Assembly (NCBI GenBank): GCA_002391555.1
Contig: DGFG01000113.1
Coordinates: forward strand, 8,255-19,281
Length of the DNA stretch: 11,027 bases
Direction of reading: 5' to 3'
DNA from: Firmicutes bacterium UBA3906
Lineage (GTDB): Bacteria; Bacillota; Clostridia; Caldicoprobacterales; DTU083
The notes under the pieces were generated by a model. It did no database searches. It was given only the letters and a program-made list of their open reading frames with translations, and was not told where the DNA came from. The position numbers were made by a program, and so were the translations under genes. Shown piece by piece: positions 6,600 through 11,027 of this stretch. Each line of letters opens with the position of its first letter. The first letter of the stretch is position 1.

Positions 6600-7469
6600 A
6601 TGAGGTTTATAATCGTATCAGGTTTGTCTGGGGCAGGCAAGTCATTAGCTATCAGGTACTTAGAGGATATGGGGTTTTTTTGCATAGATAATTTACCCCC
6701 CATGCTAATGCCTAAATTCGCAGAGCTATGCTATCAATCCGAGGGTAAGGTAGATAAAATAGCAATAGTTATGGATATCCGGGGAAGGGGTTTTTTTGAC
6801 CAGGTCTTTGAATCCTTGGATACTATGAAGGAGTCAGGTTATTCCTACGAAATAATTTTTTTAGATGCAGATGATAAAACCTTAATCAGTAGATATAAAG
6901 AGAGCAGAAGAGTCCATCCACTGGTTAAAGAAGGTCGGATAATCCAAGGAATAAACGAGGAACGTGAGAGACTAAATAAACTTAGAAAAAACGCAACCCA
7001 TATCATTGATACTAGTAATTTAAAGCCTAAACAGCTTGGAGAAGTAATCGAAAGCCTAGTAAATGAGGAAGATAAAAAGAAGGGCCTTATTGTATCAGTT
7101 ATTTCCTTTGGTTTTAAACATGGGATGCTCTTAGATGCAGACTTAGTTTTTGATGTGCGGTTCTTGCCAAACCCCTTTTATATTGAGGAGTTAAAGGAAC
7201 ACTCAGGCAGAGAAGCAGTAGTAAAAGACTATTTATTTATGTTTCCTGAGACCCAAAATTTTCTAAACAAGCTAGAAGATATGCTGGAATTTTTAATACC
7301 CTATTATATAAGAGAAGGCAAAAAGCAGCTTGTTATCGGAATTGGCTGCACAGGCGGTATGCATAGATCTGTTGCAGTAGCAGAGGCAGTACACCAAATG
7401 ATGAACAAGCAGGGACACCACACTATAATAGGACATAGGGACATTAAAAAGAATTTAAAAGATGAATAA
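6600..7469 (+). CDS. rapZ: RapZ/YvcJ nucleotide-binding protein
   Basis: RapZ-family proteins bind nucleotides (GTP/ATP). In E. coli RapZ is an RNA-binding adaptor that guides decay of GlmZ and so controls GlmS, the glucosamine-6-phosphate synthase; in Bacillus the homologue YvcJ has a role in competence. The length of 289 residues is typical. The N-terminal P-loop is GLSGAGKS (8-15), followed by CIDNLPP (28-34) and the Walker B-like IVMDIRGRGFF (57-66). The C-terminal domain contains GFKHG (171-175), DVRFLPNPFY (185-194), the HSGRE segment (201-205), GCTGGMHRS (249-257) and a closing GHRDI (278-282), all standard. The SD-like GGTGGAG (6585-6591) is inside the PHP gene end. The gene overlaps yvcK by 8 bp. 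Whether it binds RNA here is unknown, since the GlmZ/GlmY system is enterobacterial. Identification is very secure. Confidence 0.96.
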   Translation: MRFIIVSGLSGAGKSLAIRYLEDMGFFCIDNLPPMLMPKFAELCYQSEGKVDKIAIVMDIRGRGFFDQVFESLDTMKESGYSYEIIFLDADDKTLISRYKESRRVHPLVKEGRIIQGINEERERLNKLRKNATHIIDTSNLKPKQLGEVIESLVNEEDKKKGLIVSVISFGFKHGMLLDADLVFDVRFLPNPFYIEELKEHSGREAVVKDYLFMFPETQNFLNKLEDMLEFLIPYYIREGKKQLVIGIGCTGGMHRSVAVAEAVHQMMNKQGHHTIIGHRDIKKNLKDE

Positions 7470-8454
7470 GAGTATAGATTTAAAATGTCATAAAAATAAT
7501 TACAAGATCACTGCAATTGGCGGAGGAACTGGCCTTTCTACCCTGCTAAGAGGCCTTAAAAAGTATAGTGATAACATTACTGCTATTGTTACAGTGTCTG
7601 ATGATGGAGGAGGCTCTGGTAAAATCAGGGAGGAATTTGGCATATTGCCGCCTGGTGATATCAGAAACTGCATATTGGCCTTAGCAAATGCAGAACCAGC
7701 TATGGAACAGTTATTACAGTATCGTTTTAATGGGGGCTACTTACAGGGTCAAAACTTTGGCAATCTCCTAATCGCTGTTATGACCGACATGTGTGATGGG
7801 TTTTTAAATGGCCTAAAGGAATTGAGCAATGTTTTAGCCGTTAAGGGCAAGGTATTACCCGTTAGTTTAGATAATATAAGACTAAAGGCAAGGTTGAAAA
7901 ATGGGACAATTGTTATAGGTGAGTCAAAGATCCCCAAGGTTCAGCAAGAAGAAAACAGCCCTATAGAAGAAGTTTTTCTAGAACCAAATTGTGCTAGGGC
8001 ACTCCCTGAAGCTATCGAAGCAATAAGCAATGCAGAATGTATTATTCTCGGGCCTGGTAGCCTCTATACCAGTATTATACCGAATTTATTGCTTCCTGAA
8101 ATAAGCTGTGCAATAAGAATGTCAAGTGCTAGAAAAATATACATTGCAAATATTATGACACAGCCTGGTGAATCGACAGGGTATAATCTAGCTGACCATG
8201 TAAATGCTATAGAAAAGCACGGTGGTAAAGGAATAATAGATACAATAATAGTAAATAATCAGATGCCACCAGCAGAAATTTTGGAAAAGTATATCCAAGA
8301 AAATTCAATTCCTGTGTTTTCTCAGGATGACTATAAGAAAATGAACTATGAGCTGATCGAGGGTGAACTACTTGATTATTCTATAGGTTTGATAAGGCAT
8401 AATTCTGACAAACTATCAAGACAAGTGGTTAAGCTCATAGAAGAAGGATTATAA
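7462..8454 (+). CDS. yvcK: YvcK/UPF0052 family protein, gluconeogenesis and cell-shape factor
   Basis: YvcK homologues bind UDP-GlcNAc and related UDP-sugars. In B. subtilis YvcK is needed for growth and normal shape on gluconeogenic carbon sources, and in several species it is phosphorylated by PASTA-type Ser/Thr kinases. The 330-residue protein has the CofD-like fold. The nucleotide-binding AIGGGTGLSTLLRGLK is at 18-33, VSDDGGGSGKIREEFG at 45-60, and LPPGDIRNC at 62-70. GPGSLYTSIIPNLL is at 197-210 and ANIMTQPGES at 229-238. The ATG overlaps the end of rapZ in another frame and has no strong ribosome site, so translational coupling is likely. The first fourteen residues before the core are less conserved. 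It is unlikely to be the F420 enzyme CofD, because the overall match and gene neighbourhood are those of YvcK. Confidence 0.96.
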   Translation: MNKSIDLKCHKNNYKITAIGGGTGLSTLLRGLKKYSDNITAIVTVSDDGGGSGKIREEFGILPPGDIRNCILALANAEPAMEQLLQYRFNGGYLQGQNFGNLLIAVMTDMCDGFLNGLKELSNVLAVKGKVLPVSLDNIRLKARLKNGTIVIGESKIPKVQQEENSPIEEVFLEPNCARALPEAIEAISNAECIILGPGSLYTSIIPNLLLPEISCAIRMSSARKIYIANIMTQPGESTGYNLADHVNAIEKHGGKGIIDTIIVNNQMPPAEILEKYIQENSIPVFSQDDYKKMNYELIEGELLDYSIGLIRHNSDKLSRQVVKLIEEGL

Positions 8455-8485
8455 ATAAATAAGAAAGCAGGATTGGGGGATTAAT

Positions 8486-9436
8486 ATGTCATTTTCATCG
8501 AAAGCAAAGGGTGAAATCTGCAGAACCTCTCCCGGTAAGGATTGTTGCAAGTTAACTGAATTAGCAGCACTAATACAAACAAGTGAAACCATTCACCTTT
8601 ATAGTAAAGGTAAAATAAAGCTAAAGATAGTCACAGAAAACGCCTTTATAGCTAGGCGGGTATTTATGCTGATAAAATCATTGTACAATGAATCTGCAGA
8701 GATTATAGTAAGGAAAAATAAGAAGTTAAGAAAAAACAATAGCTACATATTACATATAGCTAAACCAGGCCTAGCTAGAAGGATGCTTACGGATGCATAC
8801 ATTCTAGACGCTAGCAATAATAGTGAAATAGGATTAAGGCAGGTCATTCCAGCTGAACTGATAAAAAACAGGTGCTGCAAGAAGGCTTATTTAAGGGGAG
8901 CATTTCTTGGTAGTGGTTCAGTTAGCAATCCCGAAAAAGCCTATCACTTAGAATTTGTAGCCCGCTCAAGAGTGTACGGGGAGTCACTATGTGCCCTGCT
9001 TAATGATTTTGATCTAGGTGCAAAAATAATAACCAGAAAAAACAATTATGTTATCTATGTAAAAGAAGGGGAGAACATAGTAGACCTCTTGAGTATAATA
9101 GGCGCCCATACAGCACTACTGAATTTTGAGAATATCAGAGTATATAAGGATATGAGAAACAATATAAATCGCCTTGTTAACTGCGAGACAGCAAACCTTA
9201 GCAAGACAGTAAATGCATCGATAAGGCAGATAGAAAACATAAATTATATCAAGGAAAACATTGGACTAGAGAATATTTCTCCCTCTCTCAGATCAATAGC
9301 AGAGTTGAGGCTAAATTATCCTAATGCTAGCTTAAAGGAACTAGGTGAGCTTACAAGCCCTCCCCTCGGTAAGTCGGGAGTTAACCATAGGCTACGCAAG
9401 TTAGAAAAGATAGTCAATGACCATAAAAGTGGCTAG
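8486..9436 (+). CDS. whiA: DNA-binding protein WhiA
   Basis: WhiA is a DNA-binding protein of Gram-positive bacteria. It is a sporulation transcription factor in Streptomyces, and in Bacillus it affects division and chromosome behaviour. The 316-residue protein has the expected parts. An N-terminal domain opens MSFSSKAKGEI and contains a double-Cys CCKL. The LAGLIDADG-type core includes YLRGAFLGSGSV (135-146). A C-terminal helix-turn-helix is at about 267-311, with SLRSIAELRL, KELGEL and a GVNHRLRKLEKI recognition region. The acidic catalytic residues of homing endonucleases are not retained in this LAGLIDADG core, as in other WhiA proteins, so cleavage is not expected. GGGGGA at 8475-8480 lies 5 nt before the ATG, and the gap from yvcK is 31 bp. 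No HPr/Crh-like gene follows, unlike in Bacillus. No terminator is apparent downstream. Confidence 0.95.
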   Translation: MSFSSKAKGEICRTSPGKDCCKLTELAALIQTSETIHLYSKGKIKLKIVTENAFIARRVFMLIKSLYNESAEIIVRKNKKLRKNNSYILHIAKPGLARRMLTDAYILDASNNSEIGLRQVIPAELIKNRCCKKAYLRGAFLGSGSVSNPEKAYHLEFVARSRVYGESLCALLNDFDLGAKIITRKNNYVIYVKEGENIVDLLSIIGAHTALLNFENIRVYKDMRNNINRLVNCETANLSKTVNASIRQIENINYIKENIGLENISPSLRSIAELRLNYPNASLKELGELTSPPLGKSGVNHRLRKLEKIVNDHKSG

Positions 9437-9468
9437 GCCTTATATTCCTTAAAAAGCTAACATCAAAT

Positions 9469-9500
9469 AAGACAGGTTAAGATAGGTTAAGACAGGTAAA
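9469..9500 (+). repeat. Three-copy 10-bp tandem repeat upstream of ireB
   Basis: AAGACAGGTT, AAGATAGGTT and AAGACAGGTA follow one another without gaps at 9469-9498, and the period continues to 9500. Copies differ at 9483 (T for C) and at 9498 (A for T). The period equals one turn of the helix, so all copies face the same side of the DNA. The array spans about -72 to -41 from the likely start of the downstream transcript, where operator or activator sites commonly lie. The repeats also create TTAAGA sequences that could act as weak -35 elements. Confidence 0.75.
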
Positions 9501-9525
9501 TATGCTAGTATAAAATGTAAGTATA

Positions 9526-9534
9526 TGATATAAT
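9526..9534 (+). promoter_or_regulatory. Extended -10 promoter element for ireB
   Basis: TGATATAAT matches TGnTATAAT exactly: consensus -10 TATAAT at 9529-9534 with the extended TG. At 17-bp spacing the -35 position (9506-9511) reads TAGTAT, which is poor, as is usual for extended -10 promoters. Initiation would be near 9541, giving a leader of about 27 nt containing GGAAGG (9552-9557) before the ATG at 9568. An alternative weaker pair is TTAAGA (9487-9492) and TATAAA (9509-9514). Confidence 0.6.
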
Positions 9535-9567
9535 ATATTATCAGAAAAAACGGAAGGCAGTGGTTAT

Positions 9568-9837
9568 ATGAGCAAGGACTTCCAGAACACTATGAAGTTT
9601 AAATTAGAAAAGGAACCCTCAGACACGCCGAGAGATATCTTTAAAAAGGTATTTAAGGCCCTAGATGAAAAGGGGTATGATCCTATCAATCAGATGGTAG
9701 GCTACTTTATATCTGGAGATCCAACCTACATAACTAGTCACCAAAATGCAAGAGCAGTCATAAGACGGCTTGAAAGGGACGAGCTATTAGAGGAGCTTGT
9801 TAGATTTTATATGAACAATATCAAATTGGATGGATGA
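9568..9837 (+). CDS. ireB: IreB/ReoM family regulatory phosphoprotein (UPF0297)
   Basis: IreB (E. faecalis) and ReoM (Listeria) are small cytoplasmic proteins phosphorylated on N-terminal threonines by the PASTA Ser/Thr kinase. ReoM controls ClpCP-dependent degradation of MurA and so the entry step of peptidoglycan synthesis; IreB affects cephalosporin resistance. The 89-residue protein matches the family over its length: [17 protein letters not shown] (24-40), [15 protein letters not shown] (41-55), and the [19 protein letters not shown] block (60-78). T8 in QNTMKF sits where the ReoM phosphothreonine does, by my recollection of that sequence. It is preceded by a consensus extended -10 promoter and a 10-bp repeat array. 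In many Firmicutes the order is alaS-ireB-ruvX-yrzB; here alaS is not upstream and an oxidoreductase gene separates ireB from ruvX. No kinase or phosphatase gene of the pathway is in the window. Confidence 0.95.
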   Translation: MSKDFQNTMKFKLEKEPSDTPRDIFKKVFKALDEKGYDPINQMVGYFISGDPTYITSHQNARAVIRRLERDELLEELVRFYMNNIKLDG

Positions 9838-9843
9838 TCAGAT

Positions 9844-10788
9844 TTGAAATACCAAAGACTTGGCCAGACAGATATCATAGTTTCTCAGATATGCTTTGGT
9901 ACCTTGACAATTAGTCCACTACAAAAAAATTTAACCTTGTCCGAAGGGCTTAGAGTTATGAAAAGAGCGATAGACTGTGGTATAAACTTTATCGACACTG
10001 CAGATCTTTATGAAACCTACCCCTTTATCAAAGCCCTACTAAAGGATAAAAAGGACTTAGTAATAGCTACAAAATCCTATGCCTATGATATAAGTACTGC
10101 TGAGGCATCCTTAGAGAGAGCCTTAAGGGGGATAGAAAGGGATTATGTAGATATTTTTTTATTACATGAACAGGAAAGTGCACTAACATTAAAGGGCCAC
10201 TATGAAGCTATAGAGTATTTCTTAAAACAAAAGGAAAAGGGCCACATTAGAAGCTTTGGGATATCAACACATTTTGTGGAAGCAACTAAAGTAGCGGCAG
10301 ACATGAAGGAAATCGATATAATCCATCCAATATTAAACTATAAGGGTATAGGGATAGTCGATGGCACTAGGGCCGACATGGAAGATGCAATATCCAAGGC
10401 TTACCAAAACGGTAAGGGTATATACCTAATGAAGGCATTAGGCGGAGGTCACCTAATCAAGGAAATGGCCAAGGCTTATAATTATATATTAGATTACCCC
10501 TATAAACATTCTGTGGCAATAGGGATGCAGAGAACAGAAGAAGTAGATGCAAATATCAGCTATTTTGAAAATAGAAAAGTACCCGAAGATACTGCAAAGG
10601 GCTTAGAAAAATATAAAAGAGACCTTATAATACAAAGCTGGTGCCAGGCATGTGGAAATTGTATAAAAAGATGTAATCAGGGAGCATTAGAAATTGTTGA
10701 AGGTAAGGCTGTAGTAAACAAAGAAAAATGTGTCCTGTGCGGTTATTGCGGAAGTGTTTGTAGAGAGCTGGCAATTAAAATTATATAA
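9844..10788 (+). CDS. Aldo/keto reductase family oxidoreductase with C-terminal double 4Fe-4S ferredoxin domain
   Basis: The protein fuses an aldo/keto reductase barrel (about 1-255) to a bacterial ferredoxin-type tail. The AKR tetrad is visible as D51 and Y56 (FIDTADLYE), K77 (ATKSY) and H108 (LLHEQ), so NAD(P)H-linked carbonyl chemistry is possible. The tail has two classic 4Fe-4S motifs: C267, C270, C273 and C277, then C296, C299, C302 and C306. This layout is known in the group annotated as predicted AKR oxidoreductases with ferredoxin domains, common in anaerobes; their substrates are mostly unknown. It is soluble, with 314 residues and no signal peptide. The start is TTG, six bases after the ireB stop, with a GGATGGA-type site inside the ireB end; no better start is present. 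It is probably co-transcribed with ireB and ruvX. Electron exchange between a ferredoxin and a carbonyl substrate is inferred. Confidence 0.93.
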   Translation: MKYQRLGQTDIIVSQICFGTLTISPLQKNLTLSEGLRVMKRAIDCGINFIDTADLYETYPFIKALLKDKKDLVIATKSYAYDISTAEASLERALRGIERDYVDIFLLHEQESALTLKGHYEAIEYFLKQKEKGHIRSFGISTHFVEATKVAADMKEIDIIHPILNYKGIGIVDGTRADMEDAISKAYQNGKGIYLMKALGGGHLIKEMAKAYNYILDYPYKHSVAIGMQRTEEVDANISYFENRKVPEDTAKGLEKYKRDLIIQSWCQACGNCIKRCNQGALEIVEGKAVVNKEKCVLCGYCGSVCRELAIKII

Positions 10789-10818
10789 GAAAAATATCAT
10801 TCAGGAGGAAGCTTATAC

Positions 10819-11027
10819 ATGAGGATTTTATCTTTAGATGTAGGGGATAAACGTATAGGCATGGCTATAAGTGATCCTTTAGGATTGACTGCACAGGGTA
10901 TTGAAACCTTAACCAGAACCAGTAATGAAAAGGATTTGTCTACCATAAAAGAGCTAATTGAAAACAAAAACATTGAAAGAATAGTAATAGGACTACCAAA
11001 GAATATGAACGGGACCATAGGCCCCCA
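10819..11027 (+). CDS. ruvX: RuvX/YqgF RNase H-like protein, 3'-truncated by the window edge
   Basis: RuvX (YqgF) is a small RNase H-fold nuclease of about 140 residues, linked to Holliday junction resolution and to pre-16S rRNA 5' end processing in E. coli. The first 69 codons are visible. They carry the N-terminal signature [17 protein letters not shown] (4-20) with D7 as the first catalytic acid, a Thr-rich strand with the conserved SNEKDL linker, and [18 protein letters not shown] (52-69). The frame is open to the last base. AGGAGG at 10803-10808 lies 10 nt before the ATG. The gap after the oxidoreductase is 30 bp with no terminator, so this gene belongs to the ireB transcript. The short hypothetical frame on the opposite strand here is a shadow. 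Confidence 0.95.
   Translation, partial: MRILSLDVGDKRIGMAISDPLGLTAQGIETLTRTSNEKDLSTIKELIENKNIERIVIGLPKNMNGTIGP

Noticed and set aside
7462..8454. YvcK as the coenzyme F420 enzyme CofD
   Set aside because: The fold is shared, but the motifs and the rapZ/whiA neighbours are those of the YvcK family and no F420 genes are present.
8486..9436. WhiA gene as a LAGLIDADG homing endonuclease or mobile intron product
   Set aside because: The C-terminal helix-turn-helix and the rapZ-yvcK-whiA order identify WhiA; its endonuclease-like core is a known non-catalytic feature.
9469..9500. Tandem repeats as the start of a CRISPR array
   Set aside because: Units are 10 bp and directly adjacent, with no spacers and no cas genes.

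Overview
The window looks like a chromosomal stretch from a low-GC Gram-positive anaerobe of the class Clostridia. The DNA is AT-rich, Shine-Dalgarno sequences are strong AGGAGG types, and GTG and TTG starts are common. The gene order hprK ... murB - PHP - rapZ - yvcK - whiA is characteristic of Firmicutes, and a ferredoxin-like aldo/keto reductase points to anaerobic metabolism. I cannot name the genus. All thirteen genes lie on the + strand. No rRNA, tRNA, insertion sequence, CRISPR or phage signature is visible, and no gap between genes exceeds 131 bp.

Layout: (1) 1-1419, the 3' three quarters of uvrC (nucleotide excision repair), cut by the window edge. (2) 1540-3482, a short PspC-domain membrane protein, a Cof-type HAD phosphatase and hprK (HPr kinase/phosphorylase, carbon catabolite control); the HAD gene and hprK are 2 bp apart. 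(3) 3592-4845, an orphan family-1 extracellular solute-binding protein with a membrane anchor but no lipobox and no permease genes beside it. (4) 4866-8454, murB, a PHP-family phosphoesterase, rapZ and yvcK, tightly packed, with rapZ and yvcK overlapping; a terminator-like hairpin covers the murB stop codon. (5) 8486-9436, whiA. (6) 9437-9567, a regulatory gap with a 10-bp-period tandem repeat and a consensus extended -10 promoter. (7) 9568-11027, ireB, an aldo/keto reductase with two 4Fe-4S motifs, and the 5' end of ruvX.

How the genes may fit together: several products are known in other bacteria to sit around UDP-GlcNAc and peptidoglycan precursor supply. MurB makes UDP-MurNAc. YvcK homologues bind UDP-GlcNAc. 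RapZ controls GlmS in enterobacteria. IreB/ReoM links the PASTA kinase to MurA turnover. HprK adds the link to carbon status. The window is mostly conserved core genome. Its less expected parts are the anchored solute-binding protein, the repeat array upstream of ireB, the aldo/keto reductase between ireB and ruvX, and the lack of an HPr/Crh gene after whiA.

Several starts were set from ribosome binding sites: 1540 rather than 1531, 1747 rather than 1738, and 4866 rather than 4854. All promoter and terminator calls are by eye and untested.
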